Shown here: piece after piece, positions 44,643 through 56,032 of the stretch | Layout: each line of letters opens with the position of its first letter | Numbering within the stretch: the first letter of the stretch is position 1 | DNA from: Periplaneta americana | Lineage: Eukaryota; Arthropoda; Insecta; Blattodea; Blattidae | DNA: 64,000 bases | Assembly: GCF_040183065.1 (NCBI RefSeq) | Contig: NC_091132.1 | Span: 89,055,606-89,119,605 of the forward strand | Direction of reading: 5' to 3' | Translations under genes and position numbers: made by a program | Notes under the pieces: generated by a model | What the model saw: the letters and a program-made list of their open reading frames with translations, nothing else | Told to the model about the DNA's origin: nothing | Databases searched by the model: none

Positions 44643-44901
44643 TGCCATAACAGTTCATTTTCTTACCTCTACACACTTCCCTCAAGTATGAAAACCAATC
44701 CGCGATCGTTGACTCCGTTACATCTGGTACATTCGTCTCATCGCACTCCCTTATTGTTTGGGAGTACGAAAACTCCCCACAAAGTGGACACTCCATATTT
44801 GCGGGAAGCAGACCTTTCTCCCGGCACCACTGTTGCGCTTCATTTTCACTATTAATAATGCTCAGCTTTCTAATATTAATACGATTACCTACTGCAGCCA
44901 T
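44640..44901 (-). pseudogene. Merlin (IS1016/ISXO2-like) transposase N-terminal remnant
   Basis: The minus strand reads MAAVGNRINIRKLSIINSEN, AQQWCREKGLLPANMECPLC, then DVTESTIADWFSYLREVCRG. The opening with a CPLCG zinc motif and the S-T-x-x-D-W-x-x-[FY]-x-R-E-V-C helix are typical of Merlin-family transposases. The region between (normally about 50 residues) is deleted, and the catalytic DDE domain is absent, replaced by the minisatellite. Confidence 0.6.
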
Positions 44902-44969
44902 TGCGTTTCATTTTCACTATTAATAATGCTCAGCTTTCTAATATTAATACGATCACCTACTGCAGCCAT
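44834..44969. repeat. 68-bp tandem duplication at the Merlin start
   Basis: The segment with CATTTTCACTATTAATAATG starts at 44841 and again at 44909, duplicating the first 20 or so codons of the Merlin remnant. Confidence 0.9.
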
Positions 44970-45542
44970 TTCCACAACTACGAATTCCCGCTCGAACATT
45001 AGAAACTAGCGCGAAACATTCTTTATGTTATATCGATAGCTATGAATTTATACATTTTAAATACCCATGCAACCATCCCGCTGCAATATTGCAAACTAGC
45101 GCGGAACGTTCGTAATGCCTCGTAAGTTATGTTGGTATGACTTGTAAGATGGCTGAAAGTGCAGGAAGAGAATACGCTCAATCCTCGTTCAGCCCATCTT
45201 TCACCATATCCGCGGTTCCATAAACAGAAGCTCATTTCACTTCACTGCGTTTTTATTTAATGACGCTACTGCTAACCTATCCGGTCCTGCCTCTGCGTCG
45301 TAGCGTGACGTCGAAAAAGTTCGTTTTCACATAGTAATCTTGTCGAAACGTTGAATGTATTTTCGCGTTTTACATTCCTTTTCGTAATTAAATTACTTCA
45401 AATTCAAAACTATTGTGTTCGTAGTACCGAAGTACCGCACCCTAAGGTGACTAACAAGTTAAGAACTTAGGTGAATAATGGATGATACTAGATGATGATG
45501 AACACCCCTGCACTTCACGGAAACAGCCGGATGAATGACAAG
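44970..45542. other. Spacer
   Basis: No gene recognised. It ends at the hAT terminus at 45543. Confidence 0.5.
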
Positions 45543-45681
45543 CAGTGTTGCCAACACATAAATTATATTCCCGTCAGTAAAACACCTGGAAATCCGTCAA
45601 AATTAAAAAAAAGGACCGACACAATATACCTACTTATATATAAATAAAAAAGCAAATTTTAACACAACTTACCAATCTTGA

Positions 45682-47702
45682 TTAAAGTAATAATTCATCC
45701 ACATCATCTACCTCTAGTTCTGCAGTTGATGTGCTGGGTTGGTCTACGCTGCGGTACGCTGCCATTGTGCCAATTTGGTTGAGAACATCGGCTGGTAGGG
45801 TACAGTCATGACCAACGAGTTTGAAAGTCATGACAGCATTTTTTTTCACGCTTAAGTCCAGCACGCACAGTTAGAATCGAATTCACCATATTGGTTTTAA
45901 GTCTATTTCTAAGGGAAGTTTTCACATTGTTGAGTATACTAAAATGCTCTCTCCACGTCAGCATTCGACCACGGTAAAACCAAAATCATCATGGCAAAGT
46001 CTGAGAGTTCTTGAAATGGATTTTGAGAACTTGCATCCTTATATGACGCGATCTCATGCCAAAATTCAATTGTGTTGGTAACATTTTGCCATTGAACAGT
46101 GGTTAATTTAGACCATTGAAAATCAGTTTTTGTTGTTACATTTCCAGTTAACCCTAATTCTTTGGCTAATGGGATTATACTCACTTTAACTACTCTCAAA
46201 CACTGTTCTGGTGCAATTAAAGACACTTTTTGCAAAACCTGTACATTCCTCGGCAGTCGCCGTTGGAGTTCGTCTGCTAAGCAAAACAGAAAATTTTCGC
46301 ACCTATTGCGAAACACTTTTTCATTATCAGGGCTGATTTTATTGTCCTTTTTCAAATCAGTTAATAAAATTTCTACTTCATGGCCAAGATAAATATTAGG
46401 AGACTTGTATTTTCTAACTTCCACGGTTAGCAGATCTTCCCTATAACCAGGCACAATTCGTCTAGTAATACCTACAATGAGTAGAATTAAATCTTTAAGA
46501 AGCTTCGAAGGATCTGCTGTACTTGACTGGAATGACTTCTTGACTTTCTGACATTCTTCTAGATATGGTATAAGAAATACAAGATAGAGTTTATTGATGA
46601 CGTCACAGTACATACCATATAAGAGTTCAGCTGCGTAGCACTTATTTTGAAGTCTAGATGTCTCAAAATGTATCTGTAATTCAAGCCACTGATTTAGTAT
46701 GCGATTGACAGCAACTTCAATCGATAGCCACCTTGTATTTGACTGCTGTACAATTTTAAGGGGCTCGGCTCCATCATTTATTGCTTGGAATAACAACCTA
46801 TATGTGATCTGTCGAGAAGATGACTTTGAAAACCAAGAATAAGTTTCAGATATTAAAAATTCAATATTTCTTGGCAACATTTCTGCAGCAAAAGACACAG
46901 CTAACTGAACTGAGTGACAAACACATGGAATCAATACAAGATTACTGACTTCCTGCTTCAGTTTCTGACAGACCCCATTGTTAATGCCTACCATTACTGA
47001 CGCATTGTCGGTCCCCACGCCTCTCATATGTTTAATGTCTAACCCGTAGTCTGAAAGTAATGACTTTATTGCACTCACAATACAATCTGCATTTCCCTGT
47101 TCTAGTTCAACAATTCCAAGAAAAGTGGATACAATTGTATGTTGTTGTTTCGAATAATATACAATGCACACAGCCAGTAGTTTTATGACAGAAATATCTG
47201 TCGATTCGTCAATAAGAAGACTAAAGTGACCACTATCAATATCGCTCTGTAGTTCTGATTTAAAATGTTGGAAAAGAATATTCCTAATCAAACCACTACA
47301 CTTTGTGCGGTGAAGTCGTAAAAGAGAAGCATGGTCAGCACCTTTGAAAAATCTCTTGGTAAGATCGGAAAGATGATCAACAGACCTTACTGAGCAATGG
47401 TTAATTACAAAAAGTGAAAGAGCAGCCACAGCAGCTGCACATTCGTACGTATGTTTGACTGGTATAAATTGCAATTTTGACTGATGCGAAGTTGAAAATT
47501 GTTCTGATGCTTTTAAATGTTTCTTAGTTCTTCCATGATCGAGTAAATCTGACAATCGCACATTCAGACTGCACTGACAATACTTGCACCGCGCAATACT
47601 AGGGTCTCCAGGCACCTCCAACAGCCAATCCTTCACTCTTTCATCACTTAACCACTCTTTTCTAAATTTTCTAGTATAGCTCTTATCTTTCTTTTCTGAC
47701 AT
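45682..47702 (-). pseudogene. hAT transposase with C-terminal frameshifts
   Basis: The natural start is the ATG at 47702 (MSEKKDKSYTRKFRKEW). A longer frame upstream comes from a tandem duplication. A BED-like zinc finger (ARCKYCQCSLNVRLSDLLDH, then KKHLK) is followed by the catalytic domain: LLIDESTDISVIKLLAVCIV (first Asp), GVGTDNASVMVGINNGVCQ (second Asp), IPCVCHSVQLAVSFA and SNTRWLSIEVAVNRILNQW. Near the C-terminus LPWSNADVERAF marks the dimerisation domain. A stop appears directly after it because of one extra T in a TTTT run (about 45935-45938). The next frame gives SILNNVKTSLRNRLKTNMVN, and a second slip at an A8 run (45840-45847) leads to KNAVMTFKLVGHDCTLPADV to 45682. About 590 residues are uninterrupted. 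It could be a recently dead or even live copy if the homopolymers are sequencing errors. Confidence 0.93.
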
Positions 47703-47719
47703 GTTAAATCTGTCAATAA

Positions 47720-47824
47720 AACATTCACAAAGCAGTACAGACACTAATAATCGTTTCACCTTAAAAAAATACACATTCACAAAGCAGTACAGACACTAAT
47801 AATCGTTTCACCTTAAAAAAATAC
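47720..47824. repeat. About 51-bp tandem duplication upstream of the hAT gene
   Basis: Two copies of a segment with CATTCACAAAGCAGTACAGA ... CACCTTAAAAAAATACA in direct tandem, just 5' of the transposase start. Confidence 0.9.
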
Positions 47825-48406
47825 AATGTAGGTAACGCGATATAGAAACAAACGTACACTTACGGGGCACACTACATTCCACTACACAGAACGCACACAG
47901 AATAATGACTTACACTTTGTGATGCAATCAGCTCCATCTCAAGATTCTGGACACGTGAGTCACCGATTCGTTTTATTAGAATATGTTTGTTTAATTTTTT
48001 TAACCAATGCCAAGCTATGTGTCCACTTGCTGCAGCCTGATAAAGACAGCTTCTGTTGGGAGCGAGGTCTTATCTGGGATACACTTTTGTTATGCCGACC
48101 TTCCACCTCACATTCCAATACACGGTAGTAATCGTGTCTTCAAGTCGCAGGAAAGTTGCAACGTTCATACTCGGCGTAACCGTCAACCTCTGACTTGATT
48201 ACGAGGAATTTGAAACGGAAGATTCCTTAACATGGTACGGTACGGACAGGGCTATTCAAAGAAAAAGTAAGATTTCCAAAAAAAATTAAATAATTGAAAA
48301 TGACAGCAGCTAAAAAAGTCAAAAGCCACCGATGTAAATCGTAATTTCCGCCAGGAAATCTGTCACCCGTCAAAGCCATTTTTTTCCCGTCCAGTTGGCA
48401 ACACTG

Positions 48407-49440
48407 AATTGACAAGCCATTAACTCGTATTTTAGAATTCGACTAAATACAGCACCAGTGTTGCCAACTCAGAATTCCATTTACCGCTGCACAAGCTTAA
48501 AAAACTCCAGCATCGCATAAAACCTTGACTTGAAGAGACAGGTCAGATTCTTTTCATGTTTTCTGCGGCTTAGACATCTTTTTTAATATCTGTGTTAGTC
48601 TCACTAATAGATTTGAACTTATCAACTCATGCTTAGGACTTTAATAAGAATGAACCAAATTACTGTTATGTGTTTCAGTGAATCTTTGGGTGAATTTATA
48701 GTAAGTAAGATGTTCTGGTATGAAAAAAATAACATATGGCTAAGAAGTGATACCTTGTATCTGTAAATTTACACGTGAATTAAACAGCTGTTTCAAAAAT
48801 TAATTTTTCTCAAACTACACAAACTTTTTACATAATGCTGTTCCGCAGTAACAACGACGTAAATGTAACATAGAATGTTTTTCAGGAGAAGCAAAAAACA
48901 TAATTTTATTTAGATGTAACTATATAATAAATAACAAATATTTGAAAAAAATATATATGATGACAATCGAAATAAAGCGAAATATAATTTTTGGTTACTT
49001 TTAAATAGTGCAAGTCAGATAGGAGTGTTTTTAATATTCACCCCAGTTTTACAGTTGTGTCATTGTCCTTTCGGAACAGTAATATGTTCCTGCTTTGCAA
49101 AATCTAATGGCGGACAAAATATAGGTAACCATCCAATTTTGTGAACATAATAATAATAGTGTAGTTAAATTAATCTAAATAATAACGTATTTAAGGGTGA
49201 ATATTCTGAAATGGGCAAATATGAATAACAAAACTGGAAAAAATATATTATATTAATGCTGGGTTGCAAGAAAGCATCTATAGGTTCGTTAAACGCTATT
49301 GGTCCTATAACTGTTCAGTTAGCCTAATGTGTACTTTTTTCTCACATTGGTTACGTTACATCTGCTCCTATTATTGAAGATTCTGGTATTAGTTGAGCTT
49401 AGAAAAAAATTTTTATGTGAGATTTTCTAATTAAAAAAAA
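48407..49440. other. Spacer with a second hAT-type terminus
   Basis: CAGTGTTGCCAAC at 48456-48468 repeats the terminus of the adjacent hAT and may start a related MITE or mark a broken copy. No other feature found. Confidence 0.5.
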
Positions 49441-49701
49441 AGCCAAGGGATTGTTGTTATCTTTCCCTTACAGCCCATTGTTTAAGGTATCTTCTAAACT
49501 TCTGTACTTCAGATTTCACTTGTCTTCGAACATTTCTTTTTTCACGATCAGTCATATCTACTATTTTCTTTCTTTTTTTATATTCTTTGCCATAGCCCCT
49601 TTTTTTTTCTGCAAGTCCTCTTCAGTCATATTTGCCCTCTGCCTACGTATCTTCTCCCTTTCATATTTCCTACTTTCATCATCAGAATTTTTTTTTCTTT
49701 C
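49441..49701 (-). CDS. Exon of an unidentified basic, coiled-coil-like protein
   Basis: Minus strand. A splice-type acceptor (TTTTTATAG) precedes ERKKNSDDESRKYEREKIRR and QRANMTEEDLQKK. An A9/G4 homopolymer then forces a shift to GYGKEYKKRKKIVDMTDREK, RNVRRQ and KSEVQKFRRYLKQ. The composition (Arg/Lys/Glu, M-T-x-x-E repeats) resembles the basic N-terminal regions of DUF7869-like or Tigger-like insect repeat proteins. I cannot name it. It joins in phase to the exon at 51297-51373. Probably a transposon gene. Confidence 0.45.
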
Positions 49702-49779
49702 CTATAAAAAATCACTTGAAATAATATTCGAAGTTACTTTATACACTGGTATTTAATAATTGTATGTTAAATGAAACCT

Positions 49780-50560
49780 CGTCCCACAATAAAGGGACCG
49801 ATGTTATAGGGACCATTGTTACAAATTAGTATAATTTCCGCAATAGTTCTGACAAAATAAATCGTTAAAAATATCATGGAGGTTAGATTTTTTAGTTGAA
49901 AAACATTGTAATGTTTTGCATATACTACGAAAGTTTAGTATATACAAACTATTTTTAATGCCACCTGGGATTGGTGTTACCAATAGAAAACATAACATTC
50001 AGTCATCAGTGATGATTTTTGTATTTTTCAATAAAATAAATTACGATAATAGATGAAAAGTTTTTCAACTGGCGCCATGTTGACCTCTCATCACTACTAA
50101 CCGTTAAAATTTACCACATGAAGGAAAATTGTCTTTTGTGTAGCTCTTTTATTTTGAGGGACCGGCTTTACGAAATTTTTGGGGACAAACTTTACGTTAA
50201 AGTTATGTCCTTTCAGAATTAAACAAACAACAATCCCTGTCTTTCAAAAGTATTTTAACTATTTATTTTTATAATCTTGGCCAAGGAAATAAAATCAAAT
50301 CGAAACATTCCGAGAAAAATTAGTAAAACAGAGTAAAATGTAGTTGGGGACATAGGGACCGTAGTTACATTTTGACGTTTGGACGTTATTCTTTAATTAT
50401 AGATTTTAAAATTAATCCTTTTATACTTCGTTTCCAACTAAAACATGTGAGAGTTAGTTAATTAAACGCAAAAGTAATCAGTTAACATTTTCAAGAAACT
50501 CCTTAAATCAGCTGGGACATACATTTACCCATTTCAGAATATTTACCCTTCAACGAAAAG
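49780..50560. repeat. Scattered AGGGACC..GTTAC motifs
   Basis: Related motifs occur at about 49792 (AAGGGACCGATGTTA), 49808 (AGGGACCATTGTTACA), 50157 (AGGGACCGGCTTTACG), 50345 (GGGGACATAGGGACCGTAG) and 50514 (GGGACATACATTTACC). The spread is like subterminal repeats of the Tigger-like elements at 40.4 and 62.4 kb, each with its own sequence. Confidence 0.45.
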
Positions 50561-50824
50561 GTCCACACCTGTGGAGTAACGGTTAGAGCGTCTGGCCGCG
50601 AAACCAGGTGGCCCGGGTTCGATTCCCGGTCGGGGCAAGTTACCTGGTTGAGGTTTTTTCCGGGGTTTTCCCTCAACCCAATATGAGCAAATGCTGGGTA
50701 ACTTTCGGTGTTGGACCCCGGATTCGTTTCACCAGCATTATCACCTTCATCTCATTCAGATGCTAAATAACCAGAGATGTTGATAAAGCATCGTAAAATA
50801 ACCTACTAAAATAAAAAATAAATA
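50561..50824 (+). mobile_element. tRNA-derived SINE, copy 2
   Basis: Same family as 9498-9754. The head has B box GGTTCGATTCC at 50618-50628 and an A-box-like GGTTAGAGCGTCTGG. The body shares GGTTGAGGTTTTTTCCGGGG and CAAATGCTGGGTAACTTTCG with copy 1. The tail is A/T-rich (AAAATAAAAAATAAATAA). AACGAAAAG occurs at 50552-50560 and 50825-50833 as a 9-bp TSD. Confidence 0.93.
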
Positions 50825-51296
50825 AACGAAAAGACCATTTTTTGTAGATATGAGGTATCACTTCTTAGCCATCGATATGATAAATAAAATAACTCTTATT
50901 TTCTGCAAAATTTCATGATTTATTGACAATATTGTATTTTTCTATAATTAATTTTTCTAAATGAAAAATTACATTCATAATTTGACAGCACTGAAAATTA
51001 ATTACCTGCACAGTACTGTTTCACAGAATTACAATTTATGTAACTAGATCAAAACATTTTTCTACTACAATAAAATGGGTCGATATTGAGCTTAACATCT
51101 AGGGTTTACTGTCATACCACCTTAGCAATATGAAAGGCAATACTGACCTTATGAAATGTAGGAATATAAAACTGTGCTCTTCTTTTATCAAAGATGGAAA
51201 TTTATTAATCATCTACCAATTATAGTTCTCATTCTTTGGATAAATGATATAATGATACTTTTGTGCCATAATATGACAAGTACAATATTTACTCAC

Positions 51297-51373
51297 GTAA
51301 TCAGCTTCTAATAACATAGCTATCCTCTCGTATTTGTTTTGCAGTTTCAAAGAATTTTCTTTTTCATCTGCTT
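51297..51373 (-). CDS. Short upstream exon of the unidentified basic protein
   Basis: Minus strand, bounded by TATTACAG before and GTGAGT after. The 77-bp exon reads ADEKENSLKLQNKYERIAML then LEADY and ends in phase 0, matching the open frame of the exon starting at 49701. The intron of about 1.6 kb contains the SINE at 50.6-50.8 kb. Confidence 0.42.
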
Positions 51374-51379
51374 CTGTAA

Positions 51380-52509
51380 TATTCATTCAAAAACAATAAT
51401 AGGTAAACTTTCATTGCACTCATTATTCATTTCATGAGTTGTTGCAATAAGAACATTTTTCTGATCTAGGACACATTATGTGCTTATAACAATTTGTTAG
51501 CTAGCAGGGCTTGATGAAAAGAAACGAATCGCACAAAAAAATAACGGAAAATAGTACATGATTTCAGAATATTCAAACGATCTTTCAATCATTTAATTTT
51601 ATAATTTCATAAAGATGTAAAAAAAGCCAAATACCATTATTAAAAATTATTTTATATAGTTTCATCAATTGAATCAATTGATGCATATACAAAAAATAAC
51701 ATCAGTAGGCAACATTATTTTAAAAGTGCTTTAAGTAGACAAGATAAAAAAGCCCCTTATGGTACCAAACTTCCTAATGAATCATTAATTTAACTCCATG
51801 ATAGATCATGACTTTTTTTGTGTGAAAAATAATTCAAATGTAACATAATAGTTGTATGTTTACTCGATATTGTAATCATTCTATAATGAATAAATATATT
51901 TTAATTTATTTATTCTGCATAGTAATAAAAATTACCAGTTTTAATGTTATTACTGGCACTACTTTTTAAGATATAGTTGTCAATTGACTACTACAAATTT
52001 GAAATTAAAATTACAAATAGTAATTTACAAGAACTGGAGAAAAAAAATATTCCATTATTAATTTTTGGGACGACAGAACAGTTCGTGATAAAAGTGTAGG
52101 TGAAATATTTAAAATTACATTTAAACACTGCAATTTCAATTACAAAATTCTTCCTATTCAAAACTGACTCTTTAGAAGATGATAATAATCTGTCTTGAAT
52201 AAGAACATGGTTTGTATTAATACATTTAGGTTATAGCACCTTCATATGAATATGCTGGCGTTACAGACTCTGTAATTGTACTGTTAGCTCTTAATTTAAT
52301 CAGCACAGCAAGTACTTGACAATTAACACATTACAGTATATTCTGTATGTACACTATATGGCTAAGTTACAATAGATTCTGTCAGGACTGCACTATTTTT
52401 GTAACAAATATAACAGTCCAGATATTAACTTTTATCAATAAATATATAATTACTATTCAGTCATTTTTAAAGGATTTTTGTTCTTTAAAGGCAGCTGATT
52501 TTTTCGAAG
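51380..52509. other. AT-rich spacer
   Basis: No gene, repeat or transposon boundary recognised. Confidence 0.5.
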
Positions 52510-52517
52510 TTCTAAGT

Positions 52518-52670
52518 CAGTAGTGTCAGTGTTGTAAGCTCCGAAACCGGTTGTGGTGCTAGAGACGTCCAGTCGGAGCATGAACTTGCTTATGTCTGTG
52601 GAAGCACCGGAGCATGCAATGACTTATAGTGGAGCGCTCCGCTCCGTTTAGGCTGTGTCTGACAACGCTG
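52518..52670. mobile_element. Short hAT-type MITE
   Basis: A 153-bp element with imperfect inverted ends (CAGTAGTGTCAG and, inverted, CAGCGTTGTCAG) flanked by an exact 8-bp duplication TTCTAAGT (52510-52517 and 52671-52678). It includes a palindromic GGAGCGCTCC. It has no coding capacity. Confidence 0.8.
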
Positions 52671-52679
52671 TTCTAAGTT

Positions 52680-53392
52680 ATGTTAAACATAACGCTACTA
52701 TAAATTAAACTTTTTAAATCTCAATTTAGGAGTACATGTTGTAGAGGTAGGCCTAAAGAATGTTAATTAAAAATGGTAAATAACAGGAATTTATGTAAAT
52801 ACCTCTATTATGTATTGAGGATGGAGGAGCGAAAAAAGGAAATTGTTTGCATCGTGCCTTCTTGGAAACTTATCATTAAATGCAAATAGTCACTGGTTAT
52901 TCCATAACAACAAGTAGTCTAACATTCATTTTCATATTGGGACCATTTACTGTGAAGTAACAAACAACACGTCTCTTGTCACTTACTTTATATTTGTGAT
53001 ACCGTAGTTAACATTTAACTCATTATGGTAAAGACTCATGAACACTCTTGAATTCTATAGCAACGAAATTTAAGACATGCATGTACTTCCTTTGTAAAAT
53101 TTGTGCCTTATGAAGACTGGGGCATAGAAGGAAAAATACATGAGTAGATATAGTAATAATATCGCGAAAAGTTTTCTGTAACAGTTTCGGTGAATTATTT
53201 CACCAGATATGGCACAACTATGCTTATTTATAAATAAGATTAACATCTTCATTTCAGACCAACGGGAAATAATATCTGTGACACACAATCCATTTCATTT
53301 CTATTATGTACATTGCAACAGATTGTGTTATCCCTTAAAGAGTCGCAGAGTACAGGTTTACCACTGTAACAGCATCACTTCACTTGCTGGCT
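52680..53392 (-). other. Probable 3' UTR and flank of the P4HA gene
   Basis: This follows the P4HA stop codon on the minus strand. No canonical AATAAA is visible close to the stop on that strand, so the 3' end cannot be placed. No other feature recognised. Confidence 0.4.
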
Positions 53393-53466
53393 TTAATCAG
53401 CATCAAACGTAAGGCCACATGGCCTTCTGAATTCTTGTCCACGCTCATGAAGCCATTTGTTAGATA
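53393..53466 (-). CDS. P4HA: Prolyl 4-hydroxylase subunit alpha, last coding exon
   Basis: Minus strand. The acceptor GTTGCAG precedes 53466. The exon completes a Val codon begun in the previous exon and reads SNKWLHERGQEFRRPCGLTF then DAD and TAA (53395-53393). It matches the extreme C-terminus of animal collagen prolyl 4-hydroxylase alpha subunits, including WLHERGQEFRRPC, whose Cys is the conserved disulfide partner of the Cys in the preceding exon. The enzyme hydroxylates collagen proline in the endoplasmic reticulum using Fe(II), 2-oxoglutarate and ascorbate, together with protein disulfide isomerase. Which insect paralogue it is cannot be told from two exons. Confidence 0.95.
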
Positions 53467-53469
53467 CTG

Positions 53470-53880
53470 CAACATAAAATGAGTAGTTCAGATTTTCATA
53501 CCCAAAAATTAAACTCAGAAATTAATGTTCCTTTCGACAAAAATGAGAGAATACTACAAGAGCTCGAGAATTTCACTTTTGTGTTTCTTGTACATTAGCT
53601 GAGCATCAACACAGACATGGAAATTCTACACATCCAACCAAAAAGCCAGAAACTAAACACACTAGAACAATACGAAATATACAGACACACAAAAACACAT
53701 CCAAATGAAATTCTCAACACACAACTCAATTTCAGAACACAAACACTCTTTGACTCCACATTACACTACACAAACACACCAACACAGGAAACAAAACAAA
53801 AGGCGCCCAGACCAGCAACAGCCAATAGCAGGCCGAAACATGTTAACAAGGTAATAAAATTTAACACGTGAAAGACACAC
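53470..53880 (+). pseudogene. Penelope-type C-terminal fragment in the P4HA intron
   Basis: The frame 53617-53871 reads MEILHIQPKSQKLNTLEQYE, IYRHTKTHPNEILNTQLNF and TLFDSTLHY, resembling the region downstream of the GIY-YIG core in some arthropod Penelope-like elements. CCAGCAACAGCCAATAGCAG followed by GCCGAAACATGTTAACAAGG at about 53813-53852 fits a Penelope 3' end. The core domain itself is not present. Confidence 0.5.
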
Positions 53881-54107
53881 AATACGTTTTCCGAAGTGAT
53901 ATAGTGTTAAAAGTTGTGTAATCAAGATGTATACATTAAAAAATGTTATTCCATTGTATTTCAGAGATATACAACATAATTGTAGCACTAAGTATAGGCC
54001 TACGTGGTTGAATTTGCCACGGACTTGTCATTGAGTCAAACAAACTAAATGGAAATAAATTAATCGTAGCCAATTTTGAACCTGGCTTCCCATTTTCGGC
54101 AAAAGAA

Positions 54108-54955
54108 CAGTGCGGATCCAGGATTCCTTAAAAGAGAGGGGGGATAATTTTGTTTTCCTATTATCACCACTAGTCAGTTCCAGCTGCTTCTAGGTATTCA
54201 AGGGATGTTGTTGTTGTTGTTTTCTAATGCCAGGCGTTTGACAATAAAGCCATTTGACCTCTTGCACTCCAATATTTTTCAAAGATATTATCATGGCCAG
54301 CCAATGAAGCACAGATTTTGAGATGTTCCGAATCCATTTCTTGGTTTAAGTTGCACAATGGGCAGTTAGGGGACTGATATATTCAAGTTCTATGCAGGTG
54401 CTTGGCCAAACAATCATGGCCTGTTACCAATCTAAATGCAGCTACAGACGATTTTCGTGGTAAATGGGGAATTAACTGTGGATTATGATGCAGAGAGTTC
54501 CATTTTTTCCCTTGAGATTGTGTTATCAAATTTTGTTTGTTGAAGTCTAAGTATGTAGATTTAATAAATCTTTTCACAGAGTAATACGTAGATTTAGTAA
54601 CAGGTCTGTAAGTAGCAGTGCTGCCCTTCTTTGCTAAAGCATCCGCATTCTCGTTTCCCAGGATTCCACAATGGGATGGTATCCATTGGAATACAATTCT
54701 TTTATTGAGTGATATTAATTGAGAGAGCATTTTAGTTATTTCTGCTGTTTGAGATGAAGGTGTGTGTTTAGAGATGATGTCAGGAATGTACATTCATTTC
54801 CAGTGAAAGCTTTGGTGACCTACATATTATGTAAAGCAGAAATAAAGCTGTAGGGTTTAATTCCATTAAAGTAAAATAAATCCGTAAACGTACATATAAA
54901 TGTTGTCATATCGGCTGAGGGGGGAAAGCTCCCCCTTAGCTTGGATACGCCTATG
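54108..54955. mobile_element. hAT-type MITE containing a LINE 3' fragment
   Basis: Ends are CAGTGCGGATCCAGGATTCC and, inverted, CATAGGCGTATCCAAGC. Flanks are CAAAAGAA (54100-54107) and CAACAGAA (54956-54963), an 8-bp duplication with one mismatch. The part at about 54820-54955 is an inverted relative of 56033-56170, so this and the element at 56033 belong to one family. The LINE fragment at 54190-54793 sits inside. Confidence 0.68.
54190..54793 (-). pseudogene. I/Jockey-type LINE 3' end: RNase H and C-terminal zinc motif
   Basis: The minus strand reads IVFQWIPSHCGILGNENADA and LAKKGS (RNase H His/Asp block), VAAFRLVTGHDCLAKHLHR, then past a stop CPLCNLNQEMDSEHLKIC and KYWSARGQMA, the usual C-terminus of these LINEs. 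A (CAA)n-like run (54208-54222 on plus as GTT) follows at its 3' end. The reverse transcriptase is missing, as in a 5'-truncated insertion. Confidence 0.85.
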
Positions 54956-55237
54956 CAACAGAATGATAGTTAATGTCGAAAATACTGTATATTAAACTAT
55001 GCGATCACTAAGATAATGATTTAGGACACTCCAATAATAATTTTTAACAGTACGACATGACATGATTAGGAAAAAAATTATTTACAATACGTAATAAATC
55101 ATATTGAAATTATAAATACCGGTATATTGTTTGGGGTTATAGAACATTCTTATTCAAATGTTACAACAACAGCAGCAACAACACTGATGATTATGATGAT
55201 GGTGATGATAATTATGATAACAATAATAATAAAAATA

Positions 55238-55241
<4 letters not shown>

Positions 55242-55281
<40 letters not shown>
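55242..55281. repeat. (AAT)n microsatellite
   Basis: A trinucleotide run just left of the RTE-like fragment. It could be the tail of an earlier RTE copy. Confidence 0.9.
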
Positions 55282-55283
<2 letters not shown>

Positions 55284-55294
55284 CAATAAGCTGC

Positions 55295-55795
55295 TGTCAG
55301 GAAGTCAAAAGTAGGATAGCAATGGCCAAGGAAGTTTTCAATAGAAAAAGGAGTATCTTTTGCGGACCTCTGGAAAAATAACTAAGGAAGAGACTACTGA
55401 AGTGCTTTGTATGGAGTGTGGCATTATATGGGGAAGAAACATGGACATTACGACGAATTGAAGAGAAGCAAATAGAAGTATTTGAAATAGGGATATGGAG
55501 AATGGAACGTGTGAAGTGGACAGACGGAATAAGAAATGAAACTGTGTTGGGAAGAGTGGATGAAGAAAGAATGATGCTGAAACTGCTCACTGGCTGAGAA
55601 GAAACTGCCTACTGAAGAATGCACTGGAAGGAATGGTGAACGAGAAAAGAGTTTGGGGCAGAAGAAGATATCAGATGATAGACGACATTAAGATATATGG
55701 ATCATATAAGGAGACAAAGAGGAAGGCAGAAAATAGGAAAGATTGGAATAAGCAGGGTTTGCAGTGAAAGACCTGCTCTTGGGCAGAATACTGAA

Positions 55796-55837
<42 letters not shown>

Positions 55838-55856
55838 TGATGATGATGATGATGAT
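55295..55856 (+). pseudogene. RTE-like LINE, reverse transcriptase C-terminal fragment with (AAT)n tail
   Basis: Reads EVKSRIAMAKEVFNRKRSIF, then LLKCFVWSVALYGEETWTLR and EEKQIEVFEIGIWRMERVKW, followed by DGIRNETVLGRVDEERMM. This is the familiar C-terminal stretch (A-L-Y-G-x-E-T-W-T-L) of arthropod endonuclease-reverse transcriptases of the RTE type. It ends in (AAT)n at 55797-55836 and (ATG)n, as RTE elements do. Stops at 55380 and 55594-55620. Confidence 0.82.
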
Positions 55857-56032
55857 TATACTGTGATTGTCCTGATACTGATGAAAACAATGAAGTCGAA
55901 AAATTTGTTGGTTTGACCAATACAAATCAAGACCATAACACAACAGCTCTGCTCAAATGAACACACAAGAACTCTTTGACTACAGCTGTAAAATAAAGTG
56001 CTGATGACAAGACTTGGTTAAGTAAGTGGTTT

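Larger units (their letters stand above)
45543..48406 (-). mobile_element. hAT transposon, nearly intact
   Basis: Both ends carry the inverted repeat CAGTGTTGCCAAC (45543-45555; the right copy ends at 48406), with subterminal CCCGTC repeats near each end. Flanks share GACAAG (left AATGACAAG, right AATTGACAAG), an imperfect 8-bp-class duplication. One long transposase ORF on the minus strand fills the element. Another outward copy of the terminus occurs at 48456-48468. Confidence 0.87.

Noticed and set aside
49451..49756. Phe/Ser-rich plus-strand ORF resembling a membrane protein
   Set aside because: The minus strand of the same DNA gives a coherent basic protein with a splice acceptor; the plus ORF is its shadow.
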